Positions 1 through 6,706 of a stretch of 25,318 nt of DNA are shown here, one piece after another. Origin of the DNA: CAZBUK01 sp964495085 (lineage in GTDB: Bacteria; Bacteroidota; Ignavibacteria; T3Sed10-11); assembly GCA_964495085.1 (NCBI GenBank), contig CAZBUK010000054.1, forward strand, positions 1-25,318, in the 5' to 3' direction. A program made the position numbers and the translations under genes. Below the pieces are notes generated by a model. That model saw only the letters and a program-made list of their open reading frames with translations. It did no database searches and was not told the DNA's origin. Position 1 is the first letter of the stretch, and the number at the start of each line of letters is the position of its first letter.

Positions 1-1460
1 ATCTCCTGCCCGACCTCCGAGTGGCTGGAGTCCATATAGGCGTGCATGTCGGCTTCCCACTGCTTGACGGCTGTGACCGGCACTTTGTCCAGGAAACCAT
101 TGCCTGCTGCCCACAAGCTCATCACCTGCTTGTCGAGCGCCATCGGCTGATACTGCGGCTGTTTCAGGATCTCAGTGAGCCTTTTACCTCGTTCGAGTTG
201 TGACTGGGTCGCCTTATCAAGATCTGAACCAAACTGAGCGAAAGCCGCAAGTTCGCGGTACTGGGCAAGGTCGATACGCAGCGTACCCGCAACCGCCTTC
301 ATCGCCTTGATCTGTGCAGAACCACCTACACGGGAAACCGAATTACCCACGTTGATAGCAGGCCGGACTCCAGAGTTGAACAGGTCAGATTCAAGGAAGA
401 TCTGTCCGTCGGTGATCGAAATAACGTTCGTCGGAATATAAGCCGAGATATCACCGGCCTGCGTCTCGATGATCGGCAATGAGGTTAGCGACCCACCGCC
501 GCGTGCATCTGACAACTTTGCAGCGCGCTCAAGCAAGCGGCTGTGAAGGTAGAATACGTCGCCGGGGTATGCCTCACGGCCCGGCGGACGGCGAAGCAGC
601 AAAGACACCTGGCGGTATGCCTGGGCATGCTTCGAGAGATCGTCGTAGATTACGAGCGCGTGTCTGCCGTTATCCCTGAAATATTCTCCGAGCGTCGCTC
701 CCGAATACGGCGCGATGAACTGGAGCGGCGAGGGATCGTTTGCGGATGCGATGATAACCGTGGTATACCCCATGGCGCCCTGCTCCTCGAGTTTGCTGAC
801 CACCTGGGCTACGGTCGATCCCTTCTGGCCGATCGCCACGTAAATACAGTACATCGGTTTTATACCCTGCTTCTTTGCCCGCTCGCCATGGGTTTCCTTC
901 TGATTGATGATGGTATCGACGGCAATTGCCGTTTTACCGGTCTGGCGGTCGCCGATGATAAGCTCGCGCTGGCCGCGGCCTATTGGGATCATGCCGTCGA
1001 TCGCCTTAATACCCGTCTGGACCGGCTCCTTGACGGGTTGCCGCGCAATAACGCCGAGTGCCTTTCGTTCAATGGGAAGGAATTGATCTGTTTCGATCGT
1101 GCCCCGGCCGTCGAGTGGTTGTCCGAGCGGATTGATCACCCGTCCCAGCATTGCATCTCCGACCGGTATGGATGCAACTCTCCCGGTCCGCTTGACGGAA
1201 TCTCCTTCCTTGATTCCGGTATCTTCGCCGAACAGCACCATTCCGACGTTGTCCTCTTCCAGGTTCAGGACCATGCCGAATGTACCGTTGGGAAATTCAA
1301 CCAGCTCCGTCGCCATGACGTTCGACAGCCCGAATGCGCGGGCTATACCGTCGCCGACCTGAATAATCGTACCTACGTCATAGATATCGACTTCCCGCTG
1401 GAATCCGGAAATTTGCTTGCGCAATATCGCGGCAACTTCATCGGGTCTGACTTCTGCCAT
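1..1460 (-). CDS. atpA: ATP synthase F1 subunit alpha, C-terminus cut by window edge
   Basis: This is the regulatory, nucleotide-binding alpha subunit of the F1 sector. It forms the alpha3beta3 ring on the cytoplasmic face of the membrane. Reading back from the ATG at 1458-1460 gives 486 residues with no stop before the window edge. The family is usually 500-525 residues, so only some 20-40 C-terminal residues are missing. Visible landmarks are the N-terminal stretch MAEVRPDEVAAILRKQI, the P-loop GDRQTGKT at about residues 169-176 (the E. coli position), and the segment SVSRVGGSAQIKAMK, which carries the conserved arginine region near the catalytic interface. An AAGGA sequence sits 5 bases before the ATG. 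The gene follows atpH after a 48-base gap in the same direction. The gamma-subunit gene would be expected next, beyond the window. Confidence 0.97.
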   Translation of the reverse strand, partial: MAEVRPDEVAAILRKQISGFQREVDIYDVGTIIQVGDGIARAFGLSNVMATELVEFPNGTFGMVLNLEEDNVGMVLFGEDTGIKEGDSVKRTGRVASIPVGDAMLGRVINPLGQPLDGRGTIETDQFLPIERKALGVIARQPVKEPVQTGIKAIDGMIPIGRGQRELIIGDRQTGKTAIAVDTIINQKETHGERAKKQGIKPMYCIYVAIGQKGSTVAQVVSKLEEQGAMGYTTVIIASANDPSPLQFIAPYSGATLGEYFRDNGRHALVIYDDLSKHAQAYRQVSLLLRRPPGREAYPGDVFYLHSRLLERAAKLSDARGGGSLTSLPIIETQAGDISAYIPTNVISITDGQIFLESDLFNSGVRPAINVGNSVSRVGGSAQIKAMKAVAGTLRIDLAQYRELAAFAQFGSDLDKATQSQLERGKRLTEILKQPQYQPMALDKQVMSLWAAGNGFLDKVPVTAVKQWEADMHAYMDSSHSEVGQE

Positions 1461-1508
1461 AAGGATCCTTTTTAAAAAAAAACGTCTATTCTATAAATAC
1501 ATGGACGA

Positions 1509-2063
1509 TTAATTCGTGATGCTTCCGTCTCCCACGAACCGCCGCATAAGCAGTTCAAGCTGGCGCCTGACGCTGGCATCGATGACTGTATCTCCGATGC
1601 GGGCGATGAAGCCGCCGCGGAGGTTCTTATCGAGCGAAAATTGCGCCTCGACTTTCTTCGAGGTAACGGCTTCGAGCTTGGCGATAAGCTTTTTCTCCTG
1701 CTTCTGCTCCAACTTAACGGTCGATGCTATCTCGACCCGAACGATCCCCAGCTTCTCATCGAGGAGCCGCCGGTATTGCTCAATGATCGAAGCGAGTATC
1801 CGCTCCCTTCCCTTCGCCGCCAGCAGCCGGAGAAAGTTGAGCGTCAGCGGTTTTACTCTCTTGCCGAAGATCGCTTGAAGGGATTGCTGTTTTTTATCTT
1901 TGTGGATGATCGGACTGGCGAGGAAGAGCTCGAGTTCACGGGATTTCCGGATCGTACCGGCGATCATCTCCAGGTCGGCGTTCACCTCGGAGAGGAGCCC
2001 CTGCTCATCGGCCAGCGTTAATAGCGCGCGCGCGTACCGTCGGGAAATTCGATAATGTGCCAT
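1509..2063 (-). CDS. atpH: ATP synthase F1 subunit delta
   Basis: This 184-residue protein is the delta (OSCP-like) subunit. It joins the top of the alpha3beta3 ring to the peripheral b stalk. The length matches the family (about 175-185). The N-terminal helical domain begins MAHYRISRRYARALL, and the C-terminal signature GGFIARIGDTVIDASVRRQL is clear at about residues 149-168. Sequence conservation is otherwise low, as is normal for delta. The gene lies 11 bases after the atpF stop and before atpA, the standard atpF-atpH-atpA order. The SD is weak (GGA close to the ATG), so translational coupling to atpF is likely. Confidence 0.95.
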   Translation of the reverse strand: MAHYRISRRYARALLTLADEQGLLSEVNADLEMIAGTIRKSRELELFLASPIIHKDKKQQSLQAIFGKRVKPLTLNFLRLLAAKGRERILASIIEQYRRLLDEKLGIVRVEIASTVKLEQKQEKKLIAKLEAVTSKKVEAQFSLDKNLRGGFIARIGDTVIDASVRRQLELLMRRFVGDGSITN

Positions 2064-2074
2064 AATTCCGATCG

Positions 2075-2560
2075 TTAATTTGCTGGGAGATCGTCGATGA
2101 ATTTATCGATGATCTTTTTATGCTTTTTGACGTCGAGCTGTTCATCGAGGATAATGCCGGCAGCCTGCACAGCCAGCGAAGCGACTTCCCGCCTCAGCTC
2201 CAGAAGAGCCTGCTGTTTCTCCCGTTCGATCTGCTGGCGCGCCTGCTCGATCATCTGGCGGGATTCCTGCTGCGCCTTCTCAACGAGTTCCTGCCGCATC
2301 TTCTCAACGAGCTCTCTCCCTTCCTTTAAGGCTTGATGGATTTTGGCTTCCGCCTGTTCCATCTTCTTTTTATTCTCTTCGAGAATCCGCACGGTATCCT
2401 CTTTTGCTTTCTCCGCTTTCTCAAGCGAGGATCGGATATTCTCCTCCCGTTTCTCGAGCGCGTTTAGGATCGGTTTCCAGGCGGTGAACCTGAGCAGAAC
2501 CGCAAGACATCCGAATGTGATGAGCGTCCAGATTATCAAACCCGGATTTAGTTCTAGCAT
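2075..2560 (-). CDS. atpF: ATP synthase F0 subunit b
   Basis: This 161-residue protein is the membrane-anchored peripheral stalk subunit. A single N-terminal transmembrane helix (about residues 7-27, starting LNPGLIIWTLITFGCLAVLL) is followed by a long charged helix (about 30-145). That helix is rich in Glu, Lys, Gln and Arg with heptad-like spacing, as expected for the right-handed coiled coil of the b dimer. The KREENIRSSLEKAEKAKED segment after the membrane helix is typical. A GAGG sequence precedes the ATG. Only one b-type gene is visible, which suggests a b homodimer rather than a b/b' pair; a second copy outside the window cannot be excluded. Confidence 0.96.
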   Translation of the reverse strand: MLELNPGLIIWTLITFGCLAVLLRFTAWKPILNALEKREENIRSSLEKAEKAKEDTVRILEENKKKMEQAEAKIHQALKEGRELVEKMRQELVEKAQQESRQMIEQARQQIEREKQQALLELRREVASLAVQAAGIILDEQLDVKKHKKIIDKFIDDLPAN

Positions 2561-2593
2561 GAAACGGCCTCATATCTGTTGGGATATAGACGT

Positions 2594-2609
2594 ATATCGC
2601 GTGCGATAT
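2594..2609. repeat. Inverted repeat between atpE and atpF
   Basis: ATATCGC and its exact reverse complement GCGATAT flank a 2-base centre in the 52-base gap between atpE and atpF. In mRNA this would form a short hairpin downstream of the atpE stop. Such structures can stabilise or segment transcripts of the highly expressed c-subunit gene, but that role is inference here. No T-run follows, so it is not an obvious terminator. Confidence 0.5.
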
Positions 2610-2612
2610 GCT

Positions 2613-2840
2613 TCATTTATTGGCAAGGATAATGCATATAACCAGGGCGAACAGGGTAACGCCTTCGATGAGAGCTGCCGAAATAATCATCGACGTGCGG
2701 AGTGCGCCCATGACTTCAGGTTGACGTCCGCTTGCTTCCATAGTTGCCGCCGCGATTTTGGATATGCCGAAAGCGGCTCCGATAATCGAGAGTGCCGCAC
2801 CGAAACCGCCGGCAAGATAAGCAAATCCGATTGCGTCCAT
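2613..2840 (-). CDS. atpE: ATP synthase F0 subunit c (proteolipid)
   Basis: This 75-residue helical hairpin forms the rotating c-ring. TM1 is about residues 6-32. The polar loop carries the conserved RQPE (39-42), which contacts the central stalk. TM2 is about 50-72, with the ion-carrying carboxylate Glu59 in AALIEG. Aligned on RQPE, the Na+-ring ligands seen in Ilyobacter-type c subunits (a Gln in TM1 and Ser-Thr after the Glu) are replaced by Ile and Gly-Val. I infer proton rather than sodium coupling. A very strong SD (AAGGAGG) lies 5 bases before the ATG, consistent with the high copy number of c in the complex. Confidence 0.97.
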   Translation of the reverse strand: MDAIGFAYLAGGFGAALSIIGAAFGISKIAAATMEASGRQPEVMGALRTSMIISAALIEGVTLFALVICIILANK

Positions 2841-2892
2841 GAAAATCCTCCTTAGTGAATATATACTGTTCGTGAGTGTTTGAATTGCAAAG

Positions 2893-3756
2893 TTAATGCT
2901 CCTGGTGTACTGCCATCCCGATGAAGAGCGCCGTCAGCATCGTGAAAATATATGCCTGGAGCACGCTGATAAAGAGCTTGAGTATCAAAATGAACAAGGT
3001 GAAGGCGACGGGGATGACCGAAGCCACGTAGCTCTGGAACAAAAAGATGAGTCCAAGCAGGGATAATATGACAATTTTTCCCGCGGTCATATTCGCGAAG
3101 AGACGGATAGTGAGCGCGAACGGTTTGGTCAGCAGACCGAGAATCTCCACTATTATCATAACAGGGAGCAGCCATACCGGGAGCCCATGGGGCACGAGTC
3201 CGCGAAGATATCCCCACGCTCCATTGTGACGCATGCCTGCGAATTGTATCATGAAGAACGATCCGAGCGCCAGTCCGGCCGTTACATTGATATTCTCTGT
3301 GGAACTCACCCCCCATGGCACCAATCCGAGTAAATTACACGTCATGATGAAGAAGAATGTGGTGAGCAGGTACGGCATATATTTTCCCGCAGCATGCCCG
3401 ATGTTCGGATACGCGATCTCGTCCCTCACGAATATGATGAAAACCTCTAAAAAGTTTGCAAATCTGCTCGGGACGGGAGATTTCCTGTAGCTCCGTGCGG
3501 CAAGCGTTGTGCCGATGATAATGAGGAAGGCTGCGACCCACATATAAAAAACATATTTTGTGGGAGACATGTTAATCGTCAAACCGAACAACTCGAAGGG
3601 GGGGATCTGAGGAAGGTAGAATTTCCCGATCAGCTTCAATTCGACATACGGTGCATCTTTTACGTAATTGATTACCCAGTTGTCGGATGCGGCGGCGTGC
3701 AGCGTGTCCGCAGCGGCGGCCGCGATGGTCGAACCGGATGTCAGTGTATCCGTCAT
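2893..3756 (-). CDS. atpB: ATP synthase F0 subunit a
   Basis: This 287-residue polytopic protein forms the stator half-channels against the c-ring. The essential arginine is Arg218 in TIRLFANM, within the longer signature KPFALTIRLFANMTAGK (211-227). A second signature, LQAYIF (266-271), carries the conserved Gln267 of the last helix. Five to six hydrophobic helices follow an Ala/Thr-rich N-terminal extension of about 30 residues before the first clear helix; such extensions are common in the Bacteroidetes-Chlorobi group. The ATG at 3754-3756 shares one base with the stop of the upstream AtpI-like gene (TGATG), so the two are probably translationally coupled. Confidence 0.97.
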   Translation of the reverse strand: MTDTLTSGSTIAAAAADTLHAAASDNWVINYVKDAPYVELKLIGKFYLPQIPPFELFGLTINMSPTKYVFYMWVAAFLIIIGTTLAARSYRKSPVPSRFANFLEVFIIFVRDEIAYPNIGHAAGKYMPYLLTTFFFIMTCNLLGLVPWGVSSTENINVTAGLALGSFFMIQFAGMRHNGAWGYLRGLVPHGLPVWLLPVMIIVEILGLLTKPFALTIRLFANMTAGKIVILSLLGLIFLFQSYVASVIPVAFTLFILILKLFISVLQAYIFTMLTALFIGMAVHQEH

Positions 3757-4169
3757 CAGGATATGCTCCGACCCGATGCCGAAGTCTGTCTTTTTACGAC
3801 CGCTTTTTTATTATAGTGCATAATCTCAAAAATCAAAAAGAGAGTATAGAAAAAGAACAGCGAAGAGACGAGACTCACGACATGGAAATCAAGCAGGAAG
3901 ATCAATACGAACACCGCACCGGCAGTCGCCAATAACCTGGCCGCCATTCCCCCGAGTACAACTTTTAAAAACGTCTCGTCCGGTTTCTCGAATGCGTATT
4001 CGACCGAGAAGTAGCCGATCAAAAAGTTCAGGAGACTCAGAACGACACCCGCGGCGAGTCCCGGATACATCTCCGGGCTTCCGTACTTCAGCACCGGGTA
4101 AATAGCTGCGAGGCATAGGACGGCTGTCGTGAGCAGGACCTTTGCGAGAAACCGCATATCGAACTTCAC
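3756..4169 (-). CDS. AtpI-like four-helix membrane protein of the atp operon
   Basis: This 137-residue protein has four predicted membrane helices (about residues 6-26, 35-55, 67-92 and 97-118) and a basic C-terminal tail. Position, size and topology fit the AtpI / ATP synthase subunit I group, which is implicated in c-ring assembly and Mg2+ handling near F0. I see no strong sequence signature, so the family call rests mainly on context. The start is a GTG at 4167-4169 that overlaps the upstream TGA by four bases (GTGA). An in-frame ATG four codons later (4157) has a GGAG upstream and is an alternative start. It overlaps atpB by one base. Confidence 0.75.
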   Translation of the reverse strand: MKFDMRFLAKVLLTTAVLCLAAIYPVLKYGSPEMYPGLAAGVVLSLLNFLIGYFSVEYAFEKPDETFLKVVLGGMAARLLATAGAVFVLIFLLDFHVVSLVSSLFFFYTLFLIFEIMHYNKKAVVKRQTSASGRSIS

Positions 4170-4447
4170 TCCGGATCTTTTTTTTCTTCAGCTTTCGTTT
4201 TCTTCTCGAGTTTGAGAACCGTCCGGATAAAAGCGATCATACCTCCTGTGCCGCCGATGAACGCACCGATCAGCATAAACCATGGTGAAGTTCCCAGTTT
4301 TCCGTCGACCCATCGTCCGATGAAAAGAAAGATGAGAATTGATAACGCCAATTGCAGGCCGAGCCCGAGATAAGGAGCTACCTCCCGGTATGATTCGGCC
4401 AGTTGAGTGTATTGCGGGCGCGACTTATCGCGATCCTGCCCGCTCAT
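4166..4447 (-). CDS. AtpZ-like F0F1-associated membrane protein
   Basis: This 93-residue protein has two membrane helices (about residues 26-44 and 55-77) and a Lys/Glu-rich tail. The segment GRWVDGKLGTSPWFMLIG at the first-helix exit and second-helix entry is typical of the AtpZ/AtpQ (ATPase_gene1) family. These are small proteins encoded at the head of atp operons and proposed to work with AtpI in divalent cation transport or complex assembly. I chose the ATG at 4445-4447 rather than an upstream in-frame start at 4507. It has an AGGTGA SD 4 bases away, partly inside the bactofilin stop, and the longer version would extend into the bactofilin gene. Confidence 0.85.
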   Translation of the reverse strand: MSGQDRDKSRPQYTQLAESYREVAPYLGLGLQLALSILIFLFIGRWVDGKLGTSPWFMLIGAFIGGTGGMIAFIRTVLKLEKKTKAEEKKDPE

Positions 4448-4455
4448 AAGTTCAC

Positions 4456-4824
4456 CTATTCGGTTTTGCGATTTTCCGGAGCCGGTTTGGATTCGGCCAT
4501 GGTACATTTGCCGTCGAACAAGGCTCCTTCATCGATTACAAGCTTGGATGCTTTTATCTCCCCCCGTACGACGCACTTGGCTTCAAAAACCAGCTTTTCG
4601 GTAGCGCTGATATTCCCCTTCACCTTCCCCCCAACCGTCACGTTCTTTGCGCCGAGCGTCCCGTCTATCTCTCCTGATTCACCGATAAAAAGATTTCCAT
4701 TCGCCTGCACTTCTCCGATAAGTTTGCCGTCGATCCTCACACTCCCGTTGCTCTTTAATTTCCCCTCAAGCGTAGTGCCCACACCGATAAGATTTAAATC
4801 CTTGATGTTGTCGATCTTTGCCAA
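4456..4824 (-). CDS. Bactofilin (polymer-forming cytoskeletal protein)
   Basis: This 122-residue bactofilin-family (DUF583) protein forms non-polar filaments that localise cell-wall enzymes. The core (about residues 10-108) is a right-handed beta-helix of short repeats with regularly spaced Gly and Ile/Val: SVRIDGKLIGEVQ, NLFIGESGEIDG, NVTVGGKVKGNIS, KLVFEAKCVVRGEI, KLVIDEGALFDGKC. Short disordered tails flank it. The start codon is TTG (4822-4824); no ATG or GTG fits, and an AAGGAG SD lies 7 bases upstream, overlapping the TAA of the M23 gene. Bactofilins paired with M23 endopeptidases are known in Helicobacter and Hyphomonas, where they set cell shape. Confidence 0.93.
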   Translation of the reverse strand: MAKIDNIKDLNLIGVGTTLEGKLKSNGSVRIDGKLIGEVQANGNLFIGESGEIDGTLGAKNVTVGGKVKGNISATEKLVFEAKCVVRGEIKASKLVIDEGALFDGKCTMAESKPAPENRKTE

Positions 4825-4836
4825 TGACGGGTCTCC

Positions 4837-5739
4837 TTATAAAATTTCCCTAACATCGAAAAGATAGAATGACGGATCGAGTGGTACGCCGTCTTTCCAC
4901 AGCTCAAAGTGCAGATGAGGTCCGTAACTCTGTTTGCCCGTATCGCCGAGCAGCGCAATGGTCTCACCTCTCCGGACGTATGCGCCCGGCTGTATGAGAT
5001 TCGCCTGGTTATGCTTATAGACGGAGAAATAACCGCCGCCATGCGAGAGGATGACCATGTTGCCGTCTTCAAATGTCCAGTTCGAAAAAATTACCGTGCC
5101 GTCAGCCGCGGCCCCGATAGGAGTATTCACCTTGCCCGCGATATCCATGCCGAAGTGAGCCCGGTCGATATCGAACCGGCGCGTCACATATCCGTCGGCT
5201 GGAAGACGTATGGGCAGGGTCGGTCTGAACGATGGTTCCGGCGAGGTGGTCATACGTACCGGGTCTCCCAGGCGAGTCAATCCCTCAGCTTCCTGCCGGT
5301 ACATTTCGGCCGGCTGGCGGTCTGACTCCCGGACTTCTCCTCTATCCGCCCGCTGCGGAGGGGAGATCGGAACCAATGAGGTAACCGTATCCCGACTGCC
5401 GACATTTTCCCCGAGAGCTCTTCGAAGTTGAAAATTGTACTCCCGCATAAACGCCACATCGTTGGAGACGGAATTCAGTTTTTCCTGCACCGCGAATAAT
5501 TCCGCGAGATAGCGTCTTTCAAGTTCGGGATTCGGGATTGAAATATATACACCTACGGGAGTATATATCAGAACAACCAGAATAATGATGATAAGGGATG
5601 CTAATACCGCTGCTGATGTGAAAATAATTCCAAATGGCGTGAATCTGTAAGAATGGGAGCGGCCTGATTCGCCTTCCGGCATAACGAGCATTGTATACCG
5701 TTTTGAAATTTTTCGCGTAAGCTCCCGTTTCTCAGGCAT
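4837..5739 (-). CDS. Membrane-anchored M23 family endopeptidase
   Basis: This 300-residue protein is inner-membrane anchored with a periplasmic peptidoglycan hydrolase domain. It has a short basic cytoplasmic N-terminus, one membrane helix (about 37-60), a probable coiled coil (about 72-110), a Pro/Arg-rich linker (about 120-175) and a LytM/M23 domain (about 177-290). The zinc site is intact: HFGMD (His195, Asp199) and HLH (275-277), with the usual YKHN His243. It is predicted to cut peptide cross-links. It lies upstream of bactofilin with an SD-in-stop junction, so the two probably form a morphogenetic pair. Its upstream gap carries the best promoter for the whole atp cluster. The SD of this gene itself is weak. 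Confidence 0.93.
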   Translation of the reverse strand: MPEKRELTRKISKRYTMLVMPEGESGRSHSYRFTPFGIIFTSAAVLASLIIIILVVLIYTPVGVYISIPNPELERRYLAELFAVQEKLNSVSNDVAFMREYNFQLRRALGENVGSRDTVTSLVPISPPQRADRGEVRESDRQPAEMYRQEAEGLTRLGDPVRMTTSPEPSFRPTLPIRLPADGYVTRRFDIDRAHFGMDIAGKVNTPIGAAADGTVIFSNWTFEDGNMVILSHGGGYFSVYKHNQANLIQPGAYVRRGETIALLGDTGKQSYGPHLHFELWKDGVPLDPSFYLFDVREIL

Positions 5740-5803
5740 TCTCTACTATATATAAATCTGGGTATAAAAGGGGTATAGGGGTTTTCAGCTCAAAACGATA
5801 TAA

Positions 5804-5832
5804 AAGATAGTCAAAATGTCATCAAATGTCAA
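5804..5832 (-). promoter_or_regulatory. Sigma70-like promoter for the M23-bactofilin-atp operon
   Basis: On the minus strand a perfect -35 TTGACA (5827-5832) is followed by a 17-base spacer and the -10 TATCTT (5804-5809, 4 of 6). Transcription would start near 5797, about 58 bases before the M23 start. The -35 and spacer contain a tandem near-repeat, TTGACATTTGA then TGACATTTTGA, which could be an operator. No other comparable promoter was noticed between here and atpA. Confidence 0.55.
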
Positions 5833-5876
5833 TAAAACGAAATTCTCAGCATGCTGTGCGGCCGTTTGCTACGTGG

Positions 5877-5900
5877 TTCTATAAGGCGTAATTTATAGAA
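5877..5900. repeat. AT-rich inverted repeat upstream of the aminotransferase pseudogene
   Basis: TTCTATAA and its exact complement TTATAGAA are separated by 8 bases. The element lies in the divergent gap between the M23 gene and the aminotransferase pseudogene. The arm spacing suits a regulator-binding site or a weak hairpin. The same gap holds AAAACGA three times (about 5792, 5834 and 5912). Function is unknown. Confidence 0.4.
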
Positions 5901-5963
5901 AATTTCTGCTGAAAACGAAATCGATCGGTTACTCTAGAAATACCCGCATTACCGGTTAAACAT

Positions 5964-6683
5964 ATGCAAGCTTTCGATCCGGAACCATATCGAAGCCTTT
6001 TCCCCCACATTGAATCGGGAATCCGTTATCTTAATCATGCCGCGATGGGACCCCTCCCCAGGTACGTCACCGGTGCGGTTTTCGAATAGCTTACCGAAAG
6101 AGTGCTCGGCAAGCCTAATAGCAGCGATTTTCTTCTGAAGATGATATACCGGACCCGCTCCGCGCGACTCATCCACACCACGCCCGATCGCATAGCTTTC
6201 GTGGAAAATACCTCCAATGGTCTGAATATTCTCGCATCCGTTCTCGATTGGAAACCGGGTGATCGCATTCTCCTCAATTGCATGGAGTTTCCTTCGAACG
6301 TCTTTCCCTTCATGAATCTGGAGCGCAAAGGTGTGATGATCGATATCGTTGATCCCGTTGAAAATACTTTGCCGCTCGATTTTATTGCCGGCAGAACCGG
6401 TCCGCGCACCAGGCTGATATCGGTGAGCCATGTGCAATATCTCACCGGTTATAATTCGGATCTCATTGAACTCGGCAGATTCTGCAGAGAACGCGGAGGT
6501 ATTGTTTCATTCTCAGCATCGGATACCGACCGGCTGATGCGGATATTTGCCGAGCGAAAAATCAGGGCCGCCGTCCGGAATAGATACGTTCGTGTCGCCC
6601 CGCACTTTTACAATACAGTGGATGAGATCGATCTCCTCATCGAGTGCATCGCCGAATCCACCGATGAGCATTATTTGATTTAG
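5964..6683 (+). pseudogene. Class V aminotransferase (cysteine desulfurase-like), broken by a stop and an internal deletion
   Basis: Reading from the ATG at 5964 gives a recognisable start of the NifS/Csd-like PLP-enzyme fold (FPHIESGIRYLNHAAMGPLP). An in-frame TAG at 6087-6089 interrupts it, then the same frame continues to 6683 without a shift. Segments RIAFVENTSNGLNILASVLD, EFPSNVFPFMNLERKGV and ISVSHVQYLTGYNSDL are typical of the family. After CRERGGIV (about 6501) the text jumps directly to SFSASDTDRLMRIF and the C-terminal RVAPHFYNTVDEIDLLIE. The middle, with the PLP aspartate and the lysine of the HKW-type motif, is absent. About 239 codons remain of an expected 370-390. It cannot be an active enzyme. 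The original substrate is unknown. Confidence 0.85.
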
Positions 6684-6686
6684 TCT

Positions 6687-6706
6687 CGTAAAGTAATTAC
6701 TTTACG
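6687..6706. repeat. Perfect 20-bp palindrome
   Basis: Bases 6687-6706 (CGTAAAGTAATTACTTTACG) are identical to their own reverse complement. The site starts three bases after the pseudogene stop and lies about 220 bases before the ferredoxin. There is no loop and no following T-run, so it resembles a dimeric-regulator operator more than a terminator. Which regulator would bind is not evident. Confidence 0.6.

Noticed and set aside
543..1475. 310-codon plus-strand open frame
   Set aside because: It is antisense to atpA, whose P-loop and family text are unmistakable; the plus-strand product has no recognisable domain.
2852..3316. 154-codon minus-strand frame inside atpB
   Set aside because: It is an alternative frame over the atpB coding region; the overlap with conserved atpB motifs makes a second protein unlikely.
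5949..6437. 162-codon minus-strand frame opposite the aminotransferase remnant
   Set aside because: The plus strand shows family-specific aminotransferase text on both sides of the stop; the antisense frame does not resemble any protein.
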